Below the pieces are notes generated by a model. It did no database searches. It was given only the letters and a program-made list of their open reading frames with translations, and was not told where the DNA came from. A DNA stretch of 31,128 nt, taken from NCBI GenBank assembly GCA_003427395.1, contig BFEA01000268.1, positions 1,448,290 to 1,479,417 on the forward strand. The letters run 5' to 3'. Both the position numbers and the translations under genes were made by a program. The DNA is from Chara braunii (Eukaryota; Streptophyta; Charophyceae; Charales; Characeae). Every line of letters begins with the position of its first letter. Positions within the stretch are counted from its first letter, which is position 1. Positions 1-10,604 of this stretch are shown in pieces.

Positions 1-38
<38 letters not shown>

Positions 39-58
39 CAGAGCTTTGGTGCACAGTA

Positions 59-110
<52 letters not shown>
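1..110. repeat. (GA)n microsatellites
   Basis: Two (GA)n blocks, at 1-35 and about 63-110, are separated by a short unique stretch. The first reaches the window edge, so its true length is unknown. The same dinucleotide recurs at 28495-28516 and several times after 30300. Confidence 0.95.
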
Positions 111-112
<2 letters not shown>

Positions 113-144
113 GCTCCATGTGGTGCAGCCTGCTCTCCATGGTG

Positions 145-630
145 CCGTCCAACCCGCATGGCATCACCCAACCACAAGGGATGAGTTGTGCCTAACTTTG
201 GCGGCCTGTGTTTTTGTTTTTCCTGTGATCGTGTGTGTGCTACTGCCACCCAGTCTGCATAGTATGCTCCACAGGGTGCCGCCCACTCCAGATGGTACCG
301 CCGAACCCGTATGGTATCACCTGGGCCACATGATAGCACCCTGTTCACATAGCACCACCTGGCCGTGCCAAGGCCGTGTCACACCGTCCAACCTGCATGA
401 CATCACCCAACCACAAGGGATGAGCTGTGCCTAACTTTGGCGGCCTGTGTTTTTATTTTTTCTGTGATCGTGTGTGTGCTACTGCCACCCAGTTTGCGTA
501 GTATGCCCCACAGGGTGCCGCCCACTCCAGATGGTACCGCTGAACCCGTATGGTATCACCTGGGCCGCATGAATCATGATGGCACCCTGTTCACATAGCA
601 CCACCTGGCCATGCCAAGGCCTTGTCTCGC
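145..630. repeat. Tandem duplication, 239-bp period
   Basis: Two direct copies lie about 239 bp apart, seen by aligning CCACAAGGGATGAG at 172 and 411 and the shared text that follows (for example GTGTGTGCTACTGCCACCCA). The copies differ by scattered substitutions and a small insertion near 570. Open frames across it are not conserved between copies and look like chance. Confidence 0.85.
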
Positions 631-807
631 CAAACTTGGCCTGTGTGTCTTTCTGTTTGTTTGTTTTTTCTCTAGCTTGGCCATGAGTCACTCCACATTC
701 GTCTGGAATGTTGAGTACACAGAAGCCCATGGTGTCCAATCAGGAGGTGATTTTGTTTTTTATTTTTTTTTTGGCTGAGGCACGGTTTTTATTTTCTGCT
801 TGGGTGA
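631..807. other. Unassigned spacer
   Basis: Short T-rich spacer between two tandem duplications. I see no gene or motif in it. Confidence 0.5.
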
Positions 808-1487
808 TGAATGGCGGAAGAGGACGGGATGGACGAATCAGGAGGGAGAGGTGATGGCGCGAGGTGAAGGATGAGAAGGACGTGTGGGTGGAGAGGTAGC
901 AGCAGGGGTAGGAGGAGAAAGTGGATGTAGCCAAGGAGAATGCAGCAGAGGATGGGGAGCGGGCAGGGAATGGGAGAGCGGGCTGAAGAGGAGGTTGCAG
1001 AGGACGAGGAGGAGGAGGAGGACATTATGGAGGACGAGGGGGAGGATGAGGAGGTGGTGGAGGAAAATGGATGCAAGCAAAGCCGCGGTAGGTAACCGAT
1101 GGTATTTTCAATTTGTCTGGACAGGATCAACACCTGGTTGTTTGAAATGAATGGCGGAAGAGGACGGGATGGACGAATCAGGAGGGAGAGGTGATGGCGC
1201 GAGGTGAAGGATGAGAAGGACGTGCGGGTGGAGAGGTAGCAGCAGGGGTAGGAGGAGAGAGGATATAGCCAAGGAGAACACAGCAGAGGATGGGGAGCAG
1301 GCAGGGGATGGGAGAGCGGGCTGCAGAGGAGGTTGCAGAGGACGAGGAGGAGGAGGAGGAGGACGTTACGGAGGACGAGGGGGACGATGAGGAGGTGGTG
1401 GAGGAAGATGGATGCAAGCAAAGCCGCGGCGTGTAACGGATGGTATTTTTAATTTGTCTGGACAGGATCAACACCTGGCTGTTCGAA
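808..1487. repeat. Purine-rich tandem duplication, 340-bp period
   Basis: Two direct copies start with TGAATGGCGGAAGAGGACGG at 808 and 1148. Both end in a GACAGGATCAACACCTGG segment, near 1120 and 1462. Each copy has an interior of GAGGA/GAGGACGA units. The complementary strand therefore reads as serine- and leucine-rich frames, which are composition artefacts. The copies differ by substitutions and small indels in the GAGGA tract. Confidence 0.9.
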
Positions 1488-1666
1488 AGTTGGGATGGTA
1501 ACCATGGTTGATAGTTTTAGTGCACACATGTACAGATATTGTGTCATGGAAACCATGCCTTTTGTCCTTTCCCCTTGTGTTTTGTTATTTGCTATGTTGG
1601 GATTCATCGGGCAAAGAGTATGCATGCGCCCGCTGACAGGGTGTGACTTTTGCGTTGTGTTTCCAG

Positions 1667-1864
1667 CTTCCCATTCCAGTGTTTAAGCAGAAGACATGGA
1701 AGGTTGTGCTGTATCTGGAAGACGCCGATCCCCTTATTCGACAGGAAGCTGCTGTGACAAGTTGCAAGCTGATTGCATCTGTCGTTAAGTTCAGGCCGAG
1801 TCCAGGTGATCCGGACTTCCGGAGATCAATAAGATGGGAGAAGATAGAAGCAACCATATTTGAG
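1667..1864 (+). CDS. TOR: TOR exon (HEAT repeats), first in window
   Basis: It encodes about 66 residues, including VVLYLEDADPLIRQEAAVTS and then KLIASVVKF. This matches the plant TOR segment where a HEAT helix pair reads YL.D.....R..AA..C.KLIA. The chosen acceptor is TGTGTTTCCAG just before 1667, the most pyrimidine-rich of three in-register AG sites; the others would start the exon at 1680 or 1691. The donor is GAG|GTGCTG at 1865, a weak match to consensus. It is chosen because phase 0 joins cleanly to the next exon (IFE|IVKKLM) at the point where TOR homology moves to the later exon. The upstream exon is not in the window. Confidence 0.82.
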
Positions 1865-3797
1865 GTGCTGCTTTCCAGCCTGTGCTCCATATGTTTCAAG
1901 CCTCGAGTACATGCCTTTCTGCCATGGTTGTGAGACGTGCGTTATCAGAGCTTGGGAGTGCTGGGAAGTCTTGTTCAATCCCCTGAGGAATGGTGCAAAG
2001 GACAGTAAAAATGTCTAATCTCATGCAATACTTTCATGGCACACCAAGAAGATCATGTGGACAGAGGGAAACATGGATATAGGAATGCCTGCCTGGTTGC
2101 CTTTTTGTTTACTATCCTCTCATTTCTTCTCCCCTTGTTCTATCTGTCTACGTCCTCTGGCCTCCACATCTTGCTGCTCCAAATCCCCTTCTTTTCATCT
2201 ATATGTTTGTAACTAATGAAGTCAGTATACATTTCTGCATTCCTCCATCTCCTGTTCTTCAGCACTCTTTATATCCTTCTGAAAGGAAACCGCACTGGAG
2301 AAAATGAATTCTGCAAGCACAATGACTATTGCAGCCAGCATTCACATGGCGACAGGGCAATTAGCAGAAATGACAAAGAATGATTGCACCAGTGCAAGAA
2401 TGGACAATGCTGTCGTGTCTTGATGAAGAAAACCCATTTTTCGCATCCCAACAATCAGCACAACAACAGTGACAGTTCTCTGCTCTCCCTGGTCTCACTA
2501 CCGGCATATGCGATCACCAGTCTATTCTCTACCAAATATACAATGCTGTAGAGAGTACTATGCTGCTCACACTTTCACACAATGCTATCTCCAGTCTATT
2601 CTCTAACCTAGCCTACCCTACCCACACCCATTTCCCTGCAGTCCCCCTGCTGCCAGGATTTCCCTTCCTTGTGCCTTGTCCACTCATCAGGCGTCGTCCA
2701 ACTACGGCTGTCGTTGCCCGCGTTCACCCTTGGTCACTCGCCAGCACTAGCGCTGTGTACAAGCAAACGTTCACTTGAGCAGCCAGGCTGGGATATGTGC
2801 AGGCGCTACCTTCCACTGCCTTCCTGAAGCGGCTGTGGCCTGCTGGGATCCCAACCACGTAGTTGGTAACCTGACCCGGTATTCCGACTGGTTTGACCCA
2901 GCCTTTTCCAAACTAGGATGGGCCTCACTTTTCACTGGCCGGGCCTTCGCTACTGGCCGGCCATACTTGTCCAGGCTGGACCTTCACTCAGGGCCCTGGC
3001 TAGTTGCACCTGGGAGGCCCACATGGCCTCAAGCTCCTACATCTTTCACATCAATTTTTATTTTGCTGTTGGGCTGTTGAATAGCTTGCCCTTACCCTTC
3101 CATTTGCGATATGTGCTTGCTCTCCTTCCCATCTTGCACCTCCCTGTGGAATATGAACCGAAAAATCTCACAAGTCTCGATGAAAGTGTCTCGTTTTACT
3201 CTTTACATCATTCCTCTCCTCCTGCCCCCTCACCTGCTGTCTCATTTCCTCCTTCCAATAGCACCTCACCTGTGCTCAAGAACATAACAAAAGACACCTA
3301 GCAGTTCCTCTGGCCCACGCCATCTGGGTTCGTTGGAAATGAAAAGAAGACAATCGATAGACCCAGCTGTTGCCCATGCCGTTCTATGAATGTGTTACGT
3401 GGTATTTTACTTTGACAATGTGCTTGTCTGCGACGTCTTTATCCGATTTAACCTCTATACCACTCTGAATTCTACATAAATCCCCCATCTCCCAATTCTT
3501 CCCCTCTTCAACTGCAAGGGTCTGTCGGGAGAGAAGGTTAACGGAGACCCTAATTTTCAGACCACATGCCATGCCATTTATAAGAAAACCAAAGGTTCAT
3601 TTTAATCAAACTTGCCACCAATTCGTAGAGTGGAGACCATACTATCTAACTGCAAAAACAAATCCAAAAAGTATAATTAAAGACATGTAAAACAGCAAGG
3701 CAAAAGTGCATTTTCATGAAATTTACCAACATGTCAATTTCAGAAATCTTGAGGAATTTCAGAAATCTTAACACAAGAACAGGCACACACCAACCTT

Positions 3798-3843
3798 NAA
3801 CNAAAANAANAANAGGNAAAAAAAAAAAAAAAAAAAAAAAAAA
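3798..3843. other. Ambiguous bases next to poly-A
   Basis: Six isolated N calls between about 3798 and 3817 sit within A-rich sequence, followed by about 26 consecutive A. This looks like low base quality at a homopolymer rather than a sized gap. A retroposed poly-A tail is possible, but I see no SINE body in front of it. Confidence 0.7.
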
Positions 3844-4070
3844 CCCATCTAGGTTACCAGAGTGGCCCGGTGTTACTTGTCCGGCCGGGCCAAAAAAAAT
3901 TAATAAAAAAAACGTTTTTGTAATTGACTTTTTATTTTAAATTTGGTAAAGAATTTTGATGCGACCCTGAGGCAAAAAGTTGTTCAGTTTATTTTTCTGC
4001 ACAACATAGTTTTCTTTCGGATTTTTTTGGAGTTGTTTTTTCAACTTTTTTGTTTGTTTGTTTTTTGCTG

Positions 4071-4154
4071 GGACCTTCTCTAGTCCTTGCACGGGCTGGC
4101 CAGCCGGGACCCGGGCGGCCCGGCTGGTAGCCTAGAAAAACATAAGATATGACC
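4071..4154 (+). repeat. GC-rich dispersed repeat, copy 1
   Basis: 84 bp running from GGACCTTCTCTAGTCC to TATGACC. It is repeated at equal length and with only a few substitutions at 5643-5726. The core contains overlapping GGCC/CCGG palindromes (CCGGGACCCGGGCGGCCCGG). The A/T-rich flanks differ between copies, so this is a discrete repeat unit. Confidence 0.85.
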
Positions 4155-4184
4155 TCACACTTTTTTGGAGTTTTTTTTTTTTTT

Positions 4185-4300
4185 TTTTGCTGGGACCAGT
4201 TTTGCACACCCCGACCGTCGGCGACCCTTGACTGGTCGGCTGCCGACCGCCGACCGGTCGGCTGGTCAGCACCTACTGGTCGGGGGTCGTCGGCACCCCG
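4185..4300. repeat. CGACCGGTCGG palindrome-rich segment
   Basis: Dense GGTCGGC/GCCGACC motifs with a perfect CCGACCGGTCGG palindrome near 4252. A related stretch at about 5585-5635 reads similarly in reverse complement. It follows the 84-bp repeat here and precedes it at 5643, so the two may be parts of one rearranged element. Confidence 0.6.
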
Positions 4301-4858
4301 CATTTTTTTAAAATTTTTTATGGGGTCCAGAACCCCTAATAATATCACCAACACCCCCATAGCGGGCCCCAATACCCCATATACCACCCCAACAGCCCCG
4401 AACAGCCGCCAACACCCTTATTAAACTATCCATAACCCCCTATATCACCCCTATACTCCGGCGCATCGCGTGCGGGCGAGCTACGCACGTGTGGCGCCTA
4501 GTGCACGTGCAACCATGCGCGCGCACACCAATAAATAGAGTAAAAAAGAAATTGGAGAGGGCTGGCTGAGGTAGCCAATGGTGCCCCTCCCTTCTAAAAT
4601 GTCGAAGGGCACATAAAAAAAAATTGAGCACACGTTTTCCTTGTTGAATTGTCCTTTTCCCAAAGGACCCCAGTGCATCTGCAAAGGTCCCAACGTCTCA
4701 AGAGACGTTCAGCAAATTTCATGTGAGAATGGAGCAGGCCAGCAATATATGTTCTGGATCCGTCTGCTTTTCAGCAGGTATGGGTTACACGTTACAACTA
4801 CTTACTACCGTAGCTCTCTCTTTCTTTTGTTTCGTTTTCCTACGAGCAGTGGCCCTAA

Positions 4859-5107
4859 GGGCCTTGCTCCACGCGTCACTACTTGCACAAAAGACAAAAC
4901 ATATGGCGGCGTATGAGTCTTGTTCTAGCAGAAGATTCATTCCTCTCTTTCTTTTGTTTCCTTTTCCTACGCGCAGTGGCCCTAAGGGCCTTGCTCCACT
5001 CGTCACCACTTGCACAAAAGACAAATCATATGGCGGCGTATGGTTCCATGTTTTAGCAGAAGATTCATTCTAGTTTTGCACATTTGGTGAGTAGTGGAGG
5101 GAAGCCC
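4859..5107 (+). mobile_element. MITE-like element, partial plus complete copy
   Basis: A full unit of about 122 bp runs from GGGCCTTGCTCCACT at 4986 to AGTGGAGGGAAGCCC at 5107, which form imperfect terminal inverted repeats. A truncated direct copy begins with the same left end at 4859. The interior (TGCACAAAAGACAAA, TATGGCGGCGTATG, AGCAGAAGATTCATTC, TTTGCACATTTGG) recurs at 22138-22753. TAA lies immediately left of both left ends. The GGGCC terminus and TAA flank suggest the Tourist/PIF-Harbinger type, but the right flank does not show a matching duplication. Confidence 0.65.
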
Positions 5108-5339
5108 TGGAAAGCACGTGGTGAGTTGGCCTTCTACTGCCCAGAAACTCGCGTGCGCAGTGGTCCCATAACTCCTGAAACACGAACCTCAATGTGAATC
5201 AACAGCATATATACTTGGCGTGCCATGACTCTGCAATGAGCAGTAGCTCGTTCACGGTGAGGTAGCCCTTGCTAATTATGTGCAAGGGCCTCTCAAATGA
5301 CCCCCAGGGGTTTTCAAATAAAATTTAAGGAGCTATTTG

Positions 5340-5343
<4 letters not shown>

Positions 5344-5377
<34 letters not shown>
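5344..5377. repeat. (CT)n microsatellite
   Basis: About 17 uninterrupted CT units within the intron. Confidence 0.95.
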
Positions 5378-5379
<2 letters not shown>

Positions 5380-5642
5380 CGTGTTCTCACACGTAACAGC
5401 CGTATTTTTTTTTATTTTTATTTTTTTCAATCCGAGCTGCAGGTATGCTCCAACTCCACCCCCCCCCATAGCCCCCCCCATACCCAAACGTTTCTCAGCG
5501 GATTTGGGCTGTACTCAGCAAGAGCAGTACAGCCCCCAACTCAGATTCGAGAAAAAAACAGTGGATGGTTGTTTTCTGATGGGTCGTCCCTACTGGTCGG
5601 CTGCAATACGGTCGGCGGTCGGCAGGGGTGCAACCTTGGCTA

Positions 5643-5726
5643 GGACCTTCTCTAGTCCTTGCACGGGCTGGCCACCCGGGACCCGGGCGGCCCGGCTGGT
5701 AGCCTAGAAAAACATAAAATTTGACC
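5643..5726 (+). repeat. GC-rich dispersed repeat, copy 2
   Basis: Same 84-bp unit as at 4071-4154, in the same orientation, differing by about four substitutions. It is followed by sequence that is not shared with copy 1. Confidence 0.85.
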
Positions 5727-6147
5727 CCGAAGCCCTAATTTCAGTTTTGGACTCAATACCCAGGGCCTGAAAATGGGGGTCCCCGTTAACCATTTGTGCC
5801 AAGAGAAAAATAAAAGTCCTCCTCTCCTCCTTGTCCTTGTCATTTTGTGCACACCCTTCACCTTCCCAACCTTAGCCACCCTCTTTCATTCCCTTAGCCT
5901 TGTGCTCCACGTCCTGTGCTTTCATACTGTGCTTTGACTGCTGTTGATTGCGCAGTATTTGTCGTGTTTACTCTGTCCAGAGAACGTGTTTTATGTGAAG
6001 ACCAGTTGGATATATGTTTGGTTTTGACAATTGTCTTTTTTCATTTCTGAAGGCAAATTGGTTCTTGGTTTAGTTTGTTTTCTCTTTGACGATGCATGTG
6101 CTAAGCGGTACTCTTTCTGCATCGTCTGGTGTATTTGCTCTTGGTAG

Positions 6148-6297
6148 ATTGTGAAGAAGCTCATGGTCGCTGTGATTGATACGGAGCCGGGGGTGCGGAA
6201 GGCGTTCATGAGCTGTCTGCTGTCAACAGAAGCTCTTCATGAGTTCATTTTCCACGAGGACTGCGTCTTTCCTTTGTTTATTTCTCTCAAGGACGAG
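6148..6297 (+). CDS. TOR: TOR exon (HEAT repeats), second in window
   Basis: Exactly 50 codons in phase 0, reading IVKKLMVAVIDTEPGVRK then AFMSCLLSTEALHEFI and ending LFISLKDE. It aligns with TOR helices reading IVEKL..A..D.D..VRK..F.A and ending SL.DE. The acceptor is CTCTTGGTAG before 6148. The donor is GAG|GTCAGG at 6298, weak but in the position required by homology, and the frame continues into the next exon as KDE|VFEIREL. Codons beyond 6297 lose similarity and soon hit a stop. Confidence 0.85.
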
Positions 6298-6856
6298 GTC
6301 AGGGATTTTGAGATCTTCAGTGACAGCATGCACACATTTGAAATATTATTACTTGTGAAAACCTTGAGCCAAATACTCCCAAACAACACCGTTTCTTGTC
6401 GCAGATGGTACACTCGAAATGCACGCGTGCCTTGTTGGTTTTGATGGTATATGTGAAAATGATGCACTTTAGTTCTTTGTTCTGAATAGGAGTGGAAAAA
6501 CAATATTGTTCAGTCACTAAGTGACTATAAAACCTCCAGTACTTCTCCGAGCTATTTTGTTCCAACGTGGCGGTTCATCCGCAGTGTCTTTCAGAGCTCG
6601 ACCTCCCGAACAGAAAAGGTTGGCAGCACCAGCCAAAATATTTCACGCCTGTGCCAATTTGACAAAACTGGCCCCTGCAGCAGAGATCGGAATAAGCTTG
6701 GAATATGTAGCGTTGGGTCAGAGAGATGCCCACATGCTCAAGGAGGTTAACTGAGACAATTGCTGGGACAACTGGTTGTCATACTTGCTTGGTCTATCCG
6801 TACTGAGGTGCAAAGTATCATTAGAATATCTATTTCTACAGAGTTATCCATTTTTG
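6298..6856 (+). other. Start of 11.1-kb TOR intron
   Basis: The intron spans 6298-17413. This first part carries no recognisable gene. It ends at TTTTG (6852-6856) directly before the retrotransposon LTR. Confidence 0.7.
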
Positions 6857-8138
6857 TGTTATGATCCTGGCCAATTTCAAAGTACACATTCATCAGAAAG
6901 TACAATGCCGTCCAATGGCAAAAAAAGAAATGAATGAACTTGAGAGGAGAGAGAGGGGAAGAAGAAGAAGAAGAAGAAGAAGAAGAAGAAGAAGAAGAAG
7001 AAGAAGAAAAAAAGAAGTAGAAGATGATGTACCCCACCATAGACCAATGACAATGCTCTTCTTCTTTGCCAACCACTCTCCTCCTCCTTATCTCCTCCTC
7101 TCTTATTCAAACAAGAAATAATAATAGTAATGTTGAATGGCTGAACCAGAATCAATGTCCGAATTCCTCTTCTACTGCGGGCATCACATGAGGTTCACCA
7201 TAGCCATGGGTACCCTTCTTTCTCCTTCTTCCACGGCCAAGGCTATGGCGGACTACCAGGGCACTGCCCTGCTGTGCAAAGGACAACACAAAGCAGCTAT
7301 GGCTGCTCTAGCGCAGGCCGCCATGCCGGAATCTGCCTCGAAGCTTCTTGGTGTAGCTCTACCCCAACTGGGGCCTTCCGGATGCAGCACCCACCAAGGT
7401 GATGAAGACGGCATCCACCATAGCCAGGCAGCCCACCAAGGTGATGAAGATGGCATCCACCATAGCTAGGTAAGTACCTCTGGCGCTCCTACCTCTTTGT
7501 CCTGGTCTTCGTCCGCCTCCTGTCCTTGCTCCTCTCCAGCAGCGCTGCTCTGATGCTAGCACTGCTCCAGCCAGCGCTCCAGCCAGTGTGTCGCCAAACT
7601 TGCACACTGGCAATGAGGAGGAGCACCTTGCTCCTCCTGGAGATATAGCGGCCTGCTTGCCTCTTGGTGAGTGACTTCCTAGGCCGCCCGTCCTCCAAGC
7701 AACCGGTACCTCCTCCCTTTTGGAGGGAAACATCATTGCAGACTCTGATATTGCCTGTACAGGCCCTAGACTCAGACTGGTTGGACTGGTGCCCGGTCTA
7801 CCTCTACTTGGTGTGGTACCGGCCTACCTGCTACTTGAGTGTTTTCTGCTGTCACGGGCCTCTTTCCTCGCCACTTTAGTGTTTTCCCCGCTGCAACCCT
7901 CAATGTCACGGCCACAGGTAAGTACCGGCCCTTCGGACCTTCCGAACAAACAAGTGCCCTTGCGGGTCACACACGCACTCAAGCCGACAGGCACTCAGAC
8001 AGGCATGCAGACCAGCAAGCACGCACCCACACACACTTAGAAAACTCAGCAAGAAGTGGGAAACTCAGTAAGGCATACATTCCATGAGCAAAACTCAGAA
8101 TCAGCTTTGTCTCAGTTCGTGTTTGGCAGGTCATTACA
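6857..8138 (-). repeat. 3' LTR of the Ty3 element
   Basis: 1282 bp, homologous to 15141-16293. Both start TGTTATGATCCTGG and end GGCAGGTCATTACA on the + strand. Unique to this copy: an expanded (GAA)n at about 6958-7017, an extra CTCCTCCTT-type stretch at 7058-7125, and a 42-bp internal duplication (CCACCAAGGTGATGAAGA at 7391 and 7433). Homology stops sharply at 8138/16293 and at 6857/15141, which fixes the boundaries. Confidence 0.93.
6958..7017. repeat. (GAA)n microsatellite inside LTR
   Basis: About 16-18 GAA units present only in this LTR. The sister LTR has GAGAGAGAGGGAAAGTAAAA at the same place (about 15228-15247), so the expansion postdates insertion. Confidence 0.9.
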
Positions 8139-8141
8139 CAA

Positions 8142-8151
8142 CCCCCCTCTC
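8142..8151 (-). promoter_or_regulatory. Polypurine tract
   Basis: The minus strand reads GAGAGGGGGG, then TTG, then the LTR start TGTAATGACC. Position and composition are those of the plus-strand primer of LTR retrotransposons. Confidence 0.85.
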
Positions 8152-8435
8152 AAGAGCGAGGTACCTTCGAGCGAGAAGGTCATTCTGAGTCCCCGACAAA
8201 CACATCGTAAGCGAACATACCAAAGAGATTTTGTGAGTCTGTAGCAGTGAGTTTTGCAGAAATGTTTGGTACAGCATTAGTGGCTATCTGCCGCTCGTAT
8301 GCTTTACCAACGCAAGGTGCGCTGTGCAGCAGTTCTTTCTTTGAGATCCAATAGAGATCGTCCAGCGGGTGATACATTAAATGAATCTGGTACTGTCTCT
8401 AAGTGACCACCATTGATTCATGTTTTCACGACAGT

Positions 8436-9600
8436 CTAAGGATTTAGCATAAGGATATATAAACAACTATGATGCATGAAAGACTGGTATGTGTGCAGAT
8501 GAGGAGGCACAACAGGTACATATAACGGACCAAACTTATCGTCACCAATCACATGCAAGACTTCCCACAGACCGTAAGAGAGAGGGAGACGTTTTCGTGA
8601 TTCTTCCGAAAACTCGGACATATTGAGCCAGACATAACTTCCCACTTTGATAGTTGAAGGTGTGCGCTTCTTATTCGCATGTTGGATCATGGTGTGTTGT
8701 CGCTTGGTCATTGCTGCAACGACAACCTTGAGCAAGCGACCATACTTGGCCCTGAAGCCAGGTTTGCCAGGCTAACAGCTGGTAGTTCAGGGAATAAGTA
8801 GGAGAGCGGATTACGAATCTGCCAACCGTAATGCAGCCTGGTTGGCGTCATGCCCGGTGGAAGAATGGATGGAGTTGTTGTAAAACCCCTTGACCGAATG
8901 TAGCTCTTCATCCCACGTTTCCTGATCCAGAATAATTAAGGCAGGGAGAAGTTGAAACACGGTCTGATTAATCTCCTCAGTCGAGCCATTGGCTAAGGGA
9001 TGTCAACCAGATGTCATGCTCAGTTTGAGGCCAGGGGGTTGGGACGTGAAGTCCTTCCATTTAGTACGCATCAAGCACGGGTCCCGATCACTCAAGGGTT
9101 TGCGGGGTCCCGAACTGCAGAATGTACTTCTGGTGGAACTCACGGATCACAAGTTCAGCTGGGGCATAAGGTGGTAATGAATCAGATTCATGAATTTAGA
9201 AAATCGATCAACAATCACCATCACTTGTGAATATCCTTTCTTACTTGTCTTTCCCATGTCCGTGAAGTTGATAGAGACACTCTCTCCGGGACCGTTGGGA
9301 TTGGGAAGAGGTTTAAGCAGCCCCATGGACTTTTGTCTTGATGGTTTGATTCATTGACAGACTTTATACCCAGCCACAAACTTCTCAGCAGATCCTTTCA
9401 TACTAGGCCAATGAAACTGTTGTATTAGGTTTCTGTAAGTCTGCGCCATGCCGAAGTCCGACTGTGAGCCAAATCCAAGAAGTGTGTGTGGAGAGTCTCA
9501 TGGTTGGGTACACACATACGGTCATTCTTTCGGTAACGTCGGAAAACCAGGCCTTCCCTTTCGTGAAAAGCAGGCTGACCGCTTGGTGAGCCCGCGGCTG
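8436..9600 (-). pseudogene. Ty3 integrase remnant
   Basis: In life it would insert the cDNA into host DNA. Seen in sense order: a decayed H2C2 zinc-finger stretch (about 9405-9600), then GLLKPLPNPNGPGE and a shifted frame with VDRFSKF (about 9192-9211), SDRDP (about 9080-9093) and NGSTEEINQT (about 8960-8990). These are positions of the DDE core seen in chromodomain-type gypsy integrases. The C-terminal part near 8436-8735 shows FKVGD-like (IKVGSYVWL) and WEVLHVIGD segments typical of the gypsy integrase tail. No chromodomain follows. Several frameshifts and stops break it. Confidence 0.85.
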
Positions 9601-9699
9601 CTCAAGGATTGGACTAAGGTCCGGGTCCTTGGCTGTTTGCTCCACAAGTTCCTCCTTCAATTTTTTCTGGAGGTCATAGGAGTTCACAAGGCATGTCAT

Positions 9700-10010
9700 A
9701 TACTCAGGGTGGAGAGACAATGCATCAGCAACTCGATTATAACAACCCTTTTTGTGTTTTAATTCAAAGTCAAACCTGTCAATCTCAGGGAACCAGCGAG
9801 TCAATGTGGGGGACAGGGTGGTCTGCTCCTTTATCCATTTCAAGGTCTCATGATATGAGAAGACGCGTACGTAGGTGGAAGTGGCTACCTTTTCGTTGGG
9901 CTTGCGCTTGTTGTAGTATTCGAGCGGCCGCTGGCCATCACCATCATCTTGTTGCAGCATTGCGCCAATCCCATATTGGCTTGCATTTGTAGTGACTACG
10001 AATGTAATTT
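9700..10010 (-). pseudogene. Ty3 RNase H remnant
   Basis: The frame reads FVVTTNASQYGIGAMLQQDD, then RPLEYYNKRKPNEKVA, HETLKWIKEQ, LSPTLTRWFPEIDRF and VADALSLHP, in the order of gypsy RNase H. Two lesions are visible. The first catalytic Asp (usually T-D-A-S) is Asn at about 9985. About 25 residues are missing between STYVR and HETLKW, the stretch that normally carries the next acidic residues. It is therefore inactive. It adjoins the triplicated RT-RNase H connection. Confidence 0.85.
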
Positions 10011-10604
10011 TTGAATCTGCAATGCCGAGCACAAGATAACTTATCAAGGCCTCTTTCAAGGCTTGAAAAGTGGTCTCGCATGTTGCACCCACGTGTAAGA
10101 CACATTTTTGCTTGTTCGTTTCGAGTCTTTGGACAATGGGCGAGCAACAAAAGAAAATCGGGGCGCGAACTTCTCATAATATGATGCAAGACCAAGAAAT
10201 GAATGTAATTTTTGAATCTGCAATGCCGATCACAAGATAACTTGTCAACGCCTCTTTCAAGGCTTGAAAAGTGGTCTCGCATGTTGCACCCACGTGTAAG
10301 ACACATTTGCTTGTTCGTTTGGAGTCTTTGGACAATGGGCGAGCAACAAAAGAAAATTGGGGCGCGAACTTCTCATAATATGATGCAAGACCAAGAAAAG
10401 AATGTAATTTTTGAATCTGCAATGCCGAACACAAGATAACTTATCAAGGCCTCTTTCAAGGCATGAAAAGTGGTCTCGCATGTTGCATCCACGTGTAAGA
10501 CACATTTTTGCTTGTTCGTTTGGAGTCTTTGGACAATGGGCGAGCAACAAAAGAAAATCGGGGCGCGAACTTCTCATAATATGATGCAAGACCAAGAAAA
10601 GAAC
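10003..10604 (-). repeat. Three tandem ~200-bp copies of the RT thumb/connection segment
   Basis: The unit begins TGTAATTTTTGAATCTGC on the + strand at 10003, 10204 and 10403, so the periods are 201 and 199 bp. In sense each copy encodes FLGLASYYEKFAP..FSFVARPLSKDS followed by CETTFQALKEALTSYLV.GIADSKITF. This segment occurs once in normal gypsy polyproteins. Copies differ by a handful of substitutions. The unequal spacing puts copies in different frames. Confidence 0.93.

Larger units (their letters stand above)
1865..6147 (+). other. TOR intron, 4.3 kb
   Basis: No coding homology was recognised. Between 1930 and 3700 I see ordinary mixed-composition sequence with only short, unsupported open frames. 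3798-3843 holds ambiguous bases and poly-A. 4071-4154 and 5643-5726 are copies of a GC-rich repeat. 4859-5107 holds MITE-like units. 5344-5377 is (CT)n. 5725-6147 is unique-looking sequence leading to a TTGCTCTTGGTAG acceptor. Confidence 0.7.

Noticed and set aside
789-1421. 210-residue minus-strand open frame in the 340-bp duplication
   Set aside because: The two repeat copies encode different frames with indels in GAGGA runs. This is low-complexity purine sequence, not a gene.
3384-3572. Small minus-strand frame (62 residues)
   Set aside because: No recognisable motif, no splice context and no neighbour relationship. It lies within a TOR intron.
6861-7121. Arg-rich frame and its Ser/Phe-rich reverse
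   Set aside because: Both arise from the (GAA)n tract in the LTR.
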